A DNA stretch of 64,000 nt, from positions 7,619-71,618 of the forward strand of contig DATAJQ010000010.1 in NCBI GenBank assembly GCA_036262095.1. The letters are read 5' to 3'. The notes beneath the pieces are model-generated. The model saw only the letters and a program-made list of their open reading frames with translations. It made no database searches and was not told the origin of the DNA. This stretch comes from Terrimonas_A sp036262095 (GTDB lineage Bacteria; Bacteroidota; Bacteroidia; Chitinophagales; Chitinophagaceae). The position numbers were made by a program, and so were the translations under genes. Below are positions 1-7,506 of the stretch, piece after piece (the first letter of the stretch is position 1; every line of letters begins with the position of its first letter).

Positions 1-1
1 G

Positions 2-232
2 AAGCAACATGCTTCCCTGCAAAAGGAAAATCAATTGCTGAAGGAAGAGCTGGAAACGGCGCAGAAGCAGGTGACCCAGTACCAGGAAACGGCAGATGCG
101 TTAAAGCAGCAGGTGTCGATTCTTCAACTGGGCAATGGGCAAATGAGCGAAGAGGATAAAAAAGAATTTGAGAAGAAGCTGACTACTTATATCAAAGAGA
201 TAGACCGTTGTATAGCGATGCTATCTGAATAA
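2..232 (+). CDS. Coiled-coil protein, C-terminal part (5' end outside window)
   Basis: The frame is open from base 2 without a stop, so this is the C-terminal 76 residues of a longer protein. The sequence is rich in Glu, Lys and Gln with heptad-like spacing and no membrane segment, which is a coiled coil. It ends with a short hydrophobic tail (CIAMLSE). In Bacteroidota a small coiled-coil gene of this kind commonly stands just before zapA, so a cell-division or ZapB-like role is possible, but this is inference from position only. An internal TTG at base 35 is not needed as a start. Confidence 0.7.
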   Translation, partial: KQHASLQKENQLLKEELETAQKQVTQYQETADALKQQVSILQLGNGQMSEEDKKEFEKKLTTYIKEIDRCIAMLSE

Positions 233-237
233 GTGTT

Positions 238-489
238 CTAGACTCTCTTCACCAAATTAAGCCGCATCTCATCCCCGCCTTGAAAAAGCTCTAAGGTATA
301 GCGACCATAAGGCAGGTCATTAAGGCCTTGCCAGGTAAATTCTTTTTCAGCATCCAGGTTTTTTTCCATTACGCTGCAAACGCTACCGCTATCATCTTTG
401 AGAACGCCTCTTAAAAGGTTTCCTTTGAGGGCTATGAGTTCGAATTGGAGGGCATCGATAAAGGTCGATGATTTAATTTTGGCGAACAT
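238..489 (-). CDS. Small conserved-looking hypothetical protein
   Basis: An 83-residue protein with an ATG start, no signal peptide and no membrane helix. The pattern of alternating hydrophobic residues and the end (LPYGRYTLELFQGGDE...VKRV) suggest a small beta-rich fold. It is convergent with the coiled-coil gene, with only five bases between the two stop codons, and is divergent from zapA. I do not recognise a characterised family. The tight packing and clean coding pattern favour a real gene, but no function can be given. Confidence 0.55.
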   Translation of the reverse strand: MFAKIKSSTFIDALQFELIALKGNLLRGVLKDDSGSVCSVMEKNLDAEKEFTWQGLNDLPYGRYTLELFQGGDEMRLNLVKRV

Positions 490-612
490 GTGGTTCCAGT
501 TTGGTTTTTACATCACTAGGGACGAATAGGATTTGAATTTCGGGAACAGGTTCTTGCCTGTAAAACAAACAAGGAAACTAATATAGACACTGTTTTTTAA
601 AAATGCAATAGT

Positions 613-909
613 ATGGATCAATTAATTGCAGCAACCGTAGTGATCGGCGACCGGAATTACCGCATCAAGCTGGACCCCAAAGACGAGGAAGCTGTGCGCC
701 GGACCGTTAAAGTCATCAACGACAAGATCCTGGAATATAAGACCCATTTCGCCGGCAAGGACATGCAGGACTATATCGCCATGGTGCTGGTGTGGCTGGC
801 TACAGAGCAGAGCGGGGCGGCTGCGGCCGATCTGAAACAGGAAGCATTAGCGGAAAGGCTTTCCTCCCTCGAAAAACTTCTGGACGCGAATATGGCGAAT
901 GATTTCTGA
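613..909 (+). CDS. zapA: Cell division protein ZapA
   Basis: 98 residues, the usual size for ZapA, which bundles FtsZ filaments at the division site in the cytoplasm. The N-terminal half has the family pattern (VVIGDRNYRIKL, then a DEEAVRRTVKVINDKI helix), and the C-terminal half is a long helix for dimer and tetramer formation (DYIAMVLVWLA...LEKLLDAN). The gene precedes rny, a common Bacteroidota order. Its last four codons and stop form the start of a 34-bp perfect inverted repeat (895-928 with 1119-1152), so the mRNA 3' end may be folded into a long hairpin. Confidence 0.88.
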   Translation: MDQLIAATVVIGDRNYRIKLDPKDEEAVRRTVKVINDKILEYKTHFAGKDMQDYIAMVLVWLATEQSGAAAADLKQEALAERLSSLEKLLDANMANDF

Positions 910-1152
910 CAGCGGGAAGTCTCTGGTTAGTGCCGCGAATTATACGAATAGCCTCCGATTGCAGAAAATACGCGTTGAATTACGCCCCGTTTCAGTAATT
1001 CCCGGAAAAAATCAGATCTATGCGGCACCCTGCAGACCATGCCCTTTGCTCCATTTATTAAACCTTCAAATCCGAAATGTAGCTCCGTCGGAGTTCCATT
1101 CGCACCATTCGTGACGCCAACCAGAGACTTCCCGCTGTCAGAAATCATTCGC
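895..1152. repeat. 34-bp perfect inverted repeat enclosing 190 bases
   Basis: Arm 895-928 starts in the zapA 3' end and is exactly complementary to 1119-1152. Inside the arms the pairing continues in weaker form (several CGAAT and CTCCGA blocks match across the axis near 1024), so a transcript could form one very long imperfect hairpin. The inner part also carries a short palindrome of the CTCCGNCGGAG type at 1083-1094. The gap 910-1284 holds no convincing gene. Possible explanations are an inverted duplication of the zapA end, a dispersed palindromic repeat, or a structured small RNA (a 6S-like RNA was considered but I cannot show it). Confidence 0.85.
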
Positions 1153-1188
1153 ATTATTCGCTTTGAACCAAATTCGCGTTCACTTTTG

Positions 1189-1196
1189 TATCTTCG
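1189..1196 (+). promoter_or_regulatory. Predicted rny promoter, -7 box
   Basis: TATCTTCG differs from the Bacteroidota TAnnTTTG -7 box at one base, and a TTG lies at 1163-1165 as a candidate -33 element. A start near 1203 would give a leader of about 80 bases that opens with a small hairpin (ACCTGT, CATAA loop, ACAGGT at about 1203-1219). Confidence 0.45.
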
Positions 1197-1284
1197 CCCG
1201 TTACCTGTCATAAACAGGTGGCTGCTAGCTTAATGGACCGCAGCATAAACCATATCAAACCGGATTATTTTAAACTACAAATTC

Positions 1285-2850
1285 ATGGATTCAAATATTA
1301 TATTCATTCTCATAGGCGCCGTGGCCCTGGTAGTGGGCATCATAGCGGGTAAGTTCATCTTTGCAAAGGATACATCGAAGAAAGTACAAGAGGCTGAATT
1401 ACAATCACAAGCCTTGTTGAAAGAAGCAGAACTGAGAAGTGAGACTATCAAGAAGGAGAAGGAGCTGGAAGCGAAAGAGAAACTTGTGCAACTGAAAGCT
1501 GCACACGATAAGGAAGTGAATGAACGCAACCGCAAAATCAATGACAGTGAGAACCGCATCCGCCAGAAAGAGCAGGGCATTAACCAGAAAGAAACTAATC
1601 TCGATAAGCAGATCAAAGAGAACGAGGCCATTAAAGATAATCTTAACCGCCAGATAGACCTGGTGAACATCAAACGTACCGAACTGGAAAAACACCAGGA
1701 AGAGCATATCCGCCGCCTGGAGAAAATCGCCGGCCTCTCTGCCGATGAAGCTAAAAATCAACTGGTGGAAAGCCTGAAAAGTGAGGCTCATACACAAGCT
1801 CTTGCCCTCCAGCAGGAGATCATCGATGAGGCTAAACAAAAGGCTAATAAAGAAGCCCGCAAGATCATTATCCAAACCATACAACGTACTGCTGCTGAAC
1901 AGGCCATCGAGAACTCTATTACCGTTTTCAACCTGGAAAGCGACGAAATAAAAGGCCAGATCATCGGTCGGGAAGGACGGAATATCCGCGCTATTGAAGC
2001 AGCGACAGGGGTTGACCTCATCGTAGATGATACTCCGGAAGCAATTCTTTTATCGAGCTTCGACCCGCTTCGCCGTGAGATCGCCCGCCTGAGCCTTCAG
2101 CGCCTTGTAACCGATGGCCGTATACACCCTGCCCGTATTGAAGAAGTGGTAGAAAAAACTCGTAAACAGATCGAGGACCAGGTGATGGAGATCGGGGAAA
2201 GGACTGTAATTGAACTGGGCATCCATGGCCTGCATAAGGAACTGGTAAGAATGGTGGGCCGTATGCGCTTCCGCTCTTCCTATGGTCAGAACCTGCTGAT
2301 GCACAGCCGGGAGACAGCCAATCTTTGTGCAACTATGGCCGCAGAGCTGGGCTTGAACCCCAAACTGGCCAAACGCGCCGGCCTGCTCCACGATATCGGC
2401 AAAGTGCCTGATGAAGAAAGCGAACTGAGCCACGCCCTGCTGGGAGCCAAACTGGCTGAAAAATATGGTGAGAACCCTGCCGTAGTAAACGCTATCGGAG
2501 CTCACCACGATGAAATGGAAATGCAATATGTGATATCCCCTATTGTTCAGGCCTGCGACGCTATCAGTGGTGCAAGACCTGGCGCCCGGAGAGAGATCAT
2601 GCAGCAATACCTCCAGCGGATCAAGGACCTGGAAAACCTGGCCATGACTTATAATGGCGTGGAAAAAGCCTATGCTATCCAGGCCGGCCGCGAACTGCGG
2701 GTGATCGTGGAAGCTGATAAAGTGACCGACGGGGATTCAGAAAAGCTGTCTTTTGAGATCGCTCAGAAGATCCAGACTGAAATGACGTTCCCCGGTCAGA
2801 TAAAAGTGACCGTAATACGAGAGAAAAGAACGGTTAACGTAGCGCGGTAG
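1285..2850 (+). CDS. rny: Ribonuclease Y
   Basis: 521 residues, the normal length. RNase Y is a membrane-anchored endoribonuclease that starts mRNA decay. Visible in order: an N-terminal membrane helix (residues about 4-26), a long charged coiled coil (about 30-190), a KH RNA-binding domain with the GREGRN loop near residue 228, and an HD phosphohydrolase domain with the metal-binding HD pair in AGLLHDIGKV near residue 369. The ATG start puts the membrane helix at the very N-terminus as expected. It follows zapA after a 375-base gap containing the inverted repeat and its own predicted promoter. Confidence 0.96.
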   Translation: MDSNIIFILIGAVALVVGIIAGKFIFAKDTSKKVQEAELQSQALLKEAELRSETIKKEKELEAKEKLVQLKAAHDKEVNERNRKINDSENRIRQKEQGINQKETNLDKQIKENEAIKDNLNRQIDLVNIKRTELEKHQEEHIRRLEKIAGLSADEAKNQLVESLKSEAHTQALALQQEIIDEAKQKANKEARKIIIQTIQRTAAEQAIENSITVFNLESDEIKGQIIGREGRNIRAIEAATGVDLIVDDTPEAILLSSFDPLRREIARLSLQRLVTDGRIHPARIEEVVEKTRKQIEDQVMEIGERTVIELGIHGLHKELVRMVGRMRFRSSYGQNLLMHSRETANLCATMAAELGLNPKLAKRAGLLHDIGKVPDEESELSHALLGAKLAEKYGENPAVVNAIGAHHDEMEMQYVISPIVQACDAISGARPGARREIMQQYLQRIKDLENLAMTYNGVEKAYAIQAGRELRVIVEADKVTDGDSEKLSFEIAQKIQTEMTFPGQIKVTVIREKRTVNVAR

Positions 2851-2882
2851 GGCTGATCGATGGCCGAAGGTCGAAGGAAAAG

Positions 2883-2926
2883 CGTTGTGCGTTGACCGAA
2901 TGGCCGATGGCGGTCAACGCACAACG
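2883..2926. repeat. 16-bp inverted repeat downstream of rny
   Basis: Arms 2883-2898 and 2911-2926 are perfectly complementary with a 12-base loop, and part of the arm (ACAACGGTCAACG) recurs just downstream at 2928-2940. No T-tract follows, so it looks more like a dispersed palindromic repeat than an intrinsic terminator, although it may protect or end the rny transcript. Confidence 0.7.
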
Positions 2927-3039
2927 GACAACGGTCAACGATTCCACACTTTCCGCCTTAAACAATTAACTATCAGCCCTCAAATCTTTGCTCACAAAAA
3001 AACTTTCCATTTAACCCCCTAAAGCTTAAACTTTTTCCC

Positions 3040-3047
3040 TACCTTTG
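3040..3047 (+). promoter_or_regulatory. Predicted rplS promoter, -7 box
   Basis: TACCTTTG is an exact match to the Bacteroidota TAnnTTTG box. It lies 21 bases before the chosen ATG of rplS at 3069 and overlaps the upstream TTG at 3045, which rules out that TTG as a start. Confidence 0.65.
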
Positions 3048-3068
3048 CCATCCTTAAAAATCAGAGTC

Positions 3069-3437
3069 ATGAACGCTATTGCATTTGTACATGAGCAGTT
3101 GAGCAACAAAAAAGAGTTCCCCGCTTTCAAAGCCGGTGATAATATCACTGTTAACTATAAAATTATCGAAGGTAACAAGGAAAGGATCCAGTCTTTCAAA
3201 GGCGATGTGATCAAAAAACAGGGAACAGGTTTTACTGCCAGCTTCACTGTACGTAAGATCTCTGATGGCGTTGGCGTTGAAAGGGTTTTCCCCTTCGCTT
3301 CTCCCAATATTGATTCTATTGTATTGAACAAAACCGGTAATGTACGCCGCGCTAAACTGTTCTATCAGCGTAGCCGTAGCGGTAAAAGCGCCCGTATCCG
3401 TGAAAAGCGCATGGCCGTTGCTACTGAAGCCAAATAA
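3069..3437 (+). CDS. rplS: 50S ribosomal protein L19
   Basis: 122 residues from the ATG at 3069. L19 sits at the interface of the two ribosomal subunits. The family pattern is clear: FPAFKAGDNITVNYKI near the start, RIQSFKGDVI, then GVGVERVFPFASPNIDSI and the basic RRAKLFYQR end. The start was chosen over an in-frame TTG at 3045 because that codon lies inside the predicted -7 box and the ATG gives the usual N-terminus (MNAIAFVHEQL). The gene is monocistronic, with its own promoter and a terminator at about 3461-3497. Confidence 0.97.
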   Translation: MNAIAFVHEQLSNKKEFPAFKAGDNITVNYKIIEGNKERIQSFKGDVIKKQGTGFTASFTVRKISDGVGVERVFPFASPNIDSIVLNKTGNVRRAKLFYQRSRSGKSARIREKRMAVATEAK

Positions 3438-3460
3438 AAAAAATTCAGCATATTTAAAAA

Positions 3461-3497
3461 AAGTCCGCCAAAGCTTAGCAAAGGCGGGCTTTTTTTA
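3461..3497 (+). terminator. Intrinsic terminator of rplS
   Basis: Stem AGTCCGCC (3462-3469) pairs with GGCGGGCT (3483-3490), with one G-T pair, and is followed at once by a run of T. It is in the right place after the rplS stop at 3437. Confidence 0.85.
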
Positions 3498-3554
3498 TTT
3501 TGGGGTATTGGTTGTTCTTCTGTTAACGTGCTTATTTTAGCAGCACTTATTTAT

Positions 3555-3562
3555 TATCTTTG
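3555..3562 (+). promoter_or_regulatory. Predicted tatA promoter, -7 box
   Basis: TATCTTTG matches TAnnTTTG exactly and lies 15 bases before the ATG at 3578. It contains the TTG that would otherwise be read as a longer start. Confidence 0.6.
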
Positions 3563-3577
3563 ACCTCTAATCTCATA

Positions 3578-3784
3578 ATGACTATGATACAAGCTAATTT
3601 ACTGGGCGTGTTGGGAACGAATGAAATCATCATCATCCTGATCATCGTACTGTTGCTTTTCGGTGGCCGCAAAATTCCTGAGCTGATGCGTGGCCTGGGT
3701 AAAGGTGTTCGTGAGTTCAATGACGCTAAAAGCAATGTGAAAAAGGAAATCGAAGAAAGCACAAGCGATATCAAGAATTCCTGA
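3578..3784 (+). CDS. tatA: Twin-arginine translocase subunit TatA/TatE
   Basis: 68 residues from ATG 3578 (a second ATG at 3584 is also possible). TatA-type proteins form the pore of the Tat export system in the inner membrane. The sequence has the expected plan: a single N-terminal membrane helix (EIIIILIIVLLLFGG), the hinge and amphipathic helix (RKIPELMRGLGKGVREF), and a short charged tail. Presence of Tat is compatible with exported cofactor proteins, although the NosZ encoded in this window has a Sec/lipoprotein-type signal. It is followed by a hairpin at 3829-3870. Confidence 0.92.
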   Translation: MTMIQANLLGVLGTNEIIIILIIVLLLFGGRKIPELMRGLGKGVREFNDAKSNVKKEIEESTSDIKNS

Positions 3785-3828
3785 TCATACGCTGTTTAGT
3801 AGCGGACTACTTTCTAAAGCGAAAATAA

Positions 3829-3870
3829 AAACTCAAAAAAGCCTGGCTTTATGCTATGCTTTTTGAGTTT
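3829..3870. terminator. Hairpin terminator after tatA
   Basis: AAACTCAAAAA at 3829-3839 pairs with TTTTTGAGTTT at 3860-3870, closing with a GC step. The A-rich left arm and T-rich right arm are the usual design of a Bacteroidota terminator. Confidence 0.7.
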
Positions 3871-3941
3871 CTGTTTTTGAAACAGAATACGAGTACCCTC
3901 ATCTCATTGTTTCTACCTCTTTTTTTCATCGAAAAGAATTA

Positions 3942-5375
3942 TTGCTTTTGTTTGAGTTTTCTTCTATCGGGCAATATCATGCTTCGCTGCAGGAAGGAAA
4001 GACGACCTGTTTGCAGGCAGTTGAGCATTATCTCCAGAGAATTGCCGCAACCCGCCACCTGAATGCATTCATTGAAGTGTATGCCAATGAAGCATTGCAA
4101 AAAGCAAAGGAGCTTGATGAAAAAAGAAAGACCGGCCAGATCACCGGCAAACTCCATGGCGTTGTTATCGGATTGAAAGACGTGATCTGCTACAAGGATC
4201 ACAAAGTATCTGCTTCTTCAAATATCCTCCGGGATTTCACTTCTATTTATTCAGCTACTGCCGTAGCCCGTTTACTGGCTGAAGAGGCCATTATCATTGG
4301 CAACCTCAACTGCGATGAATTCGCTATGGGTTCCACCAATGAAAACTCTGCTTACGGCAAAGTGCTGAATGCAAAAGACGAAACCCGCATACCAGGCGGC
4401 TCTTCTGGCGGTTCAGCCGTAGCTGTGCAGGCCGGCCTTTGCATGGTTTCCCTGGGAAGCGATACCGGCGGTTCAGTTCGTCAGCCTGCCGATCTATGCG
4501 GTATTGTAGGCATGAAGCCCAGCTATGGCCGCATTTCCCGGTATGGCCTGATCGCTTATGCGTCTTCCTTCGATCAGATAGGCATATTCGCCAATAATAT
4601 TCCGGACATTGCCCACCTGCTCCAGGTAATGGCCGGCCCGGATGAATATGACAGCACCGTATCTCAGAAGCCGGTGGAGAACTACCCTGCTTTATTGAAA
4701 ACCGATCAGAGATACAGGATCGCTTATTTAGCTGAAGCGCTCGACCATCCCAGTCTTGACCCGGAGATCGCTTCTTCTATAAAAGGCCTGCTGGAACAGC
4801 TCCGGCAAAAAGGCCACCAGGTGGAGCCTGTAGCTTTTGACCTGATCGATCATATCGTGCCTGCGTACTACGTACTCACCACAGCTGAAGCGTCATCCAA
4901 CCTTTCCCGCTTCGATGGCATTAAATACGGCTACCGGAGCAAGGAAAAAGGGATCGACCTGACCGAGCTCTATAAGCAAAGCCGGTCAACCGGTTTCGGC
5001 CGGGAAGTAAAACGCCGGATCATGCTTGGCACTTTCGTGCTGAGCGCTGGGTATTATGATGCTTATTTTACCCGTGCCCAAAAAGTTAGGAAATTATTAT
5101 CAGATCAGACTCAACTGATTTTCAAAGACTTTGATGTAATTCTTCTCCCTACCACCCCTTCGGTGGCTTTCAGGATCGGCGAGAAAATGGATGACCCCAT
5201 AGCCATGTATCTCGCTGATATTTATACCGTTATGGCCAATTTAGTTGGCATTCCGGCCATTTCCCTCCCTCTTTTCACCCACAGTACTGGCATGCCTTTT
5301 GGCCTGCAGGCGATGACAAACCGCTTCGATGAATTATCTTTGCTGCGCTTTTCGGAGCAAGTGATGAGGCGATAA
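3942..5375 (+). CDS. gatA: Aspartyl/glutamyl-tRNA amidotransferase subunit A
   Basis: 477 residues. GatA releases ammonia from glutamine and feeds it to GatB for conversion of Glu-tRNA(Gln) or Asp-tRNA(Asn). The amidase-signature triad is present: Lys79 (GLKDV), cis-Ser154 (GGSSGGS) and Ser178 (GSDTGGS). These are exactly the residue numbers used for the Staphylococcus aureus enzyme, which supports the TTG start at 3942. No in-frame ATG lies nearby. gatB and gatC are not next to it, which is usual in this phylum. The last residues run to the normal C-terminus. Confidence 0.95.
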   Translation: MLLFEFSSIGQYHASLQEGKTTCLQAVEHYLQRIAATRHLNAFIEVYANEALQKAKELDEKRKTGQITGKLHGVVIGLKDVICYKDHKVSASSNILRDFTSIYSATAVARLLAEEAIIIGNLNCDEFAMGSTNENSAYGKVLNAKDETRIPGGSSGGSAVAVQAGLCMVSLGSDTGGSVRQPADLCGIVGMKPSYGRISRYGLIAYASSFDQIGIFANNIPDIAHLLQVMAGPDEYDSTVSQKPVENYPALLKTDQRYRIAYLAEALDHPSLDPEIASSIKGLLEQLRQKGHQVEPVAFDLIDHIVPAYYVLTTAEASSNLSRFDGIKYGYRSKEKGIDLTELYKQSRSTGFGREVKRRIMLGTFVLSAGYYDAYFTRAQKVRKLLSDQTQLIFKDFDVILLPTTPSVAFRIGEKMDDPIAMYLADIYTVMANLVGIPAISLPLFTHSTGMPFGLQAMTNRFDELSLLRFSEQVMRR

Positions 5376-5441
5376 ACGAGCAACCATACACTCCTGCGGA
5401 GTACATTAATTAACCAATTCAGAGTTGTCTTTGAAGTGTTT

Positions 5442-5510
5442 AATTCAAAAGTAAAAATGCAGAAGGCATACTACCTGAAATGACATTTTTACTTTTAAAT
5501 TTTGACTTTT
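5442..5510. repeat. Dispersed palindrome, copy 1 (AAGTCAAAATT type)
   Basis: AATTCAAAAGTAAAAATG (5442-5459) pairs with 5484-5501 at 17 of 18 positions, and the right arm continues into TTGACTTTT. The same core (AAAAGTCAAAATTCAAAAG) builds a second hairpin at 18445-18517. The rest of the gap 5376-5577 holds only a short ACTCCTGCGGAGT palindrome at 5389-5401. Confidence 0.75.
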
Positions 5511-5577
5511 AATTGATCGCTGAATTAAAAAGGACCGGTCTACCAGGGGCGGTCTGGCATTAAAACAATTCGCTGTG

Positions 5578-6657
5578 ATGTTTAAACAATTCGGGATCAC
5601 CTGCATGCTTTCTATTGCATCTTTCGGCTTTGCTCATGCAGGGGCGGATAACGGTACCTATATAAAGCCATCCTTCTCAGATACCACCGATCTCAACAAA
5701 AAAGACTCGCTGGAAAAGCCGGCAACAGCCAGCCTTCCTGCTGACCCCAAAGAAGGTTTTAAAGACCTGTTCGTTTCCACTACCCTTTCCAATGGTATCA
5801 ATACAGAACAACTCAATCCACAGGCGATCGACTTTGTGGAAGGTTATATGGAACGGTACGGCAAAAGCATGGAAGAACTTCGTACCACGGGTAAGCCATA
5901 TTTCGACATGATGGATGATATTCTCGAAGAGCATGGATTACCAAAGGAGTTGAAATACCTGGCCGTCATTGAATCCAATCTTAAGACCAATGCCCGGTCA
6001 TGGGCAGGCGCTGTTGGCCCCTGGCAGTTTATGCCAACCACGGCACGTAATATGGGACTAAGGGTGAACCGTAAAGTAGACGAGCGCCGCAATTTCAACA
6101 AAAGCACACATGCAGCTTCCCGTTACCTCACCAGCCTTTATGAACTATACGGCGATTGGCTGCTGGTGATCGCTGCCTATAATGGCGGACCCGGTAAAGT
6201 AAATGCAGCCATTAAAAAAAGCGGCAGCCAGGATTTCTGGACCCTTCAGAAATATTTGCCGGCCGAATCCCGCAATCATGTAAAGAAATTTATTGCCACT
6301 CACTATATCATGGAAGGAGAGGGCGGCATCACCACTTTAACGAAAGAAGAAGCCAGTCAACTGGCAGCAAACCCTGTTAATACCGCCTTACTGGCAGATG
6401 CCAAAGCCCATACCATCACCGGCCGCTATATTGCTGCAGTGATCGTTAAGCATCTTTCCATGGATGCAAGAGCATTCAGTAAGATCAATCCCGATTTTGA
6501 TAAGCTTATTGCCGTCAACGGTAAATACGAATTGCATTTACCGGCAGAAAAAATGGACCTGTTCATGGCAAAGAAATTAACGATCCTGAACGAGTGCATG
6601 GAATTGCTGCTCAACCCTGACGGCATCAACGTACAGGCTTCAGCATTGCCCCGCTAA
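5578..6657 (+). CDS. Lytic transglycosylase (SLT domain, MltD-like)
   Basis: 359 residues from ATG 5578; the GTG just before it is unlikely. An exported murein lytic transglycosylase that cuts peptidoglycan with formation of 1,6-anhydro ends. A signal peptide covers residues 1-21. The SLT domain spans about 105-250 with the catalytic Glu132 in LAVIESNLK, then SWAGAVGPWQFMPTTA and the AAYNGGPG motif. The C-terminal part (about 275-345) resembles a degenerate LysM-like unit. It stands alone between two palindrome-bearing gaps, so it is probably transcribed by itself. Confidence 0.9.
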   Translation: MFKQFGITCMLSIASFGFAHAGADNGTYIKPSFSDTTDLNKKDSLEKPATASLPADPKEGFKDLFVSTTLSNGINTEQLNPQAIDFVEGYMERYGKSMEELRTTGKPYFDMMDDILEEHGLPKELKYLAVIESNLKTNARSWAGAVGPWQFMPTTARNMGLRVNRKVDERRNFNKSTHAASRYLTSLYELYGDWLLVIAAYNGGPGKVNAAIKKSGSQDFWTLQKYLPAESRNHVKKFIATHYIMEGEGGITTLTKEEASQLAANPVNTALLADAKAHTITGRYIAAVIVKHLSMDARAFSKINPDFDKLIAVNGKYELHLPAEKMDLFMAKKLTILNECMELLLNPDGINVQASALPR

Positions 6658-6661
6658 GCGT

Positions 6662-6764
6662 ATGGGTATCCCACAAAGACACGAAGACCACAAAGAAATT
6701 TTTAATGCTTTATCACTTGCATAGATATTTCTTTGTGGTCTTCGTGTCTTTGTGGGATACCCAT
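6662..6764. repeat. 38-bp perfect palindromic repeat
   Basis: Arm 6662-6699 is perfectly complementary to 6727-6764, with a 27-base loop. The arm contains the phrase CCACAAAGACACGAAGACC, which I know as a frequent intergenic repeat motif in Bacteroidota genomes. It starts five bases after the transglycosylase stop. No promoter or gene was seen in the rest of the gap (6765-6933). Confidence 0.9.
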
Positions 6765-6933
6765 CGTACTTCTCCGCAAAAGAGTACGCCCATAAGCGCA
6801 ATAAATACCCATATAAGAAAAGATAAGCGTATATTTCTGTGTGCCTTGTGAGATCAATTATGTGGCCGGAAAATCAGGCACAATATTTCCTATATATGTA
6901 CACGAACATCATTCAAATTAAACATCTGATTTT

Positions 6934-7434
6934 ATGGCACAAATTACACTGAAGCAAATTGTCCCATTCCTGGCGGCCGCCCTATTGGCAGCATCCTGTT
7001 CTTCCAGCAAGAACGCAGTATCCGTTCCCAGCCGCGATAATGTAAAAGGCAATTGGGTATTGAACTCGATCACTTATGAAGGATTGTCTTCCGGTGAAAA
7101 GATCAAAACAACTTTACTGGATGAAGGGGATGAAGCATGCCTCACCGGCAGCACCTGGGTGCTTCCTTTCAATGGATACGGCTCTTATACGATCAACTCC
7201 TCCGGCACAGGTTGCACACCAGGCCAGCGCAACATCGTTTGGTCGTACCAAAAAAATGGCGATCAACCCATTTTCCAGTTCAAGAGACTTGAAGGTGGTG
7301 TAAAAGCCAAAAATATTACGGAAGGCTACCGTTTCAAGATACTTTCAGCAGACGGCACTACCATGAATTTACAGTCAGAAGTAAGCTTTAACGGAAAGCC
7401 TTTGTACATCAATTATTCGTTCAGCAAACAATAA
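6934..7434 (+). CDS. Lipocalin-like lipoprotein
   Basis: 166 residues. The signal peptide ends in a lipobox (LLAASC, Cys22), so the mature protein is probably a lipid-anchored envelope protein. After a Ser-rich linker the sequence starts with GNWVLNSITYEG, the usual opening of the lipocalin-like domain found in many small Bacteroidota lipoproteins, and continues as a beta-rich chain with STWVLPFNGYGSYTI and a short FSKQ end. Ligand and role are unknown. It converges on the barrel gene at 7507, with a shared terminator between them. Confidence 0.75.
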   Translation: MAQITLKQIVPFLAAALLAASCSSSKNAVSVPSRDNVKGNWVLNSITYEGLSSGEKIKTTLLDEGDEACLTGSTWVLPFNGYGSYTINSSGTGCTPGQRNIVWSYQKNGDQPIFQFKRLEGGVKAKNITEGYRFKILSADGTTMNLQSEVSFNGKPLYINYSFSKQ

Positions 7435-7456
7435 TCAACACCGGCATTTATAAATG

Positions 7457-7487
7457 AAGAGGCCGCACAGATACTGTGCGGCCTCTT
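7457..7487. terminator. Bidirectional intrinsic terminator
   Basis: A 14-bp perfect stem (7457-7470 with 7474-7487) closed by a 3-base loop, AAGAG on the left and CTCTT on the right. It lies between two convergent genes and can serve both. Confidence 0.9.
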
Positions 7488-7506
7488 TCTTATTTATCAT
7501 GAAATG

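Noticed and set aside
910..1200. 6S RNA in the zapA-rny gap
   Set aside because: Position and long hairpin are suggestive, but I could not identify a promoter for it or the conserved 6S bubble, and a perfect 34-bp stem is unusual for 6S RNA.
899..1233. Several 60-95-codon ORFs on both strands between zapA and rny
   Set aside because: They arise from the two arms of the inverted repeat (the same MISDSGKSLV phrase appears on both strands) and have no other support.
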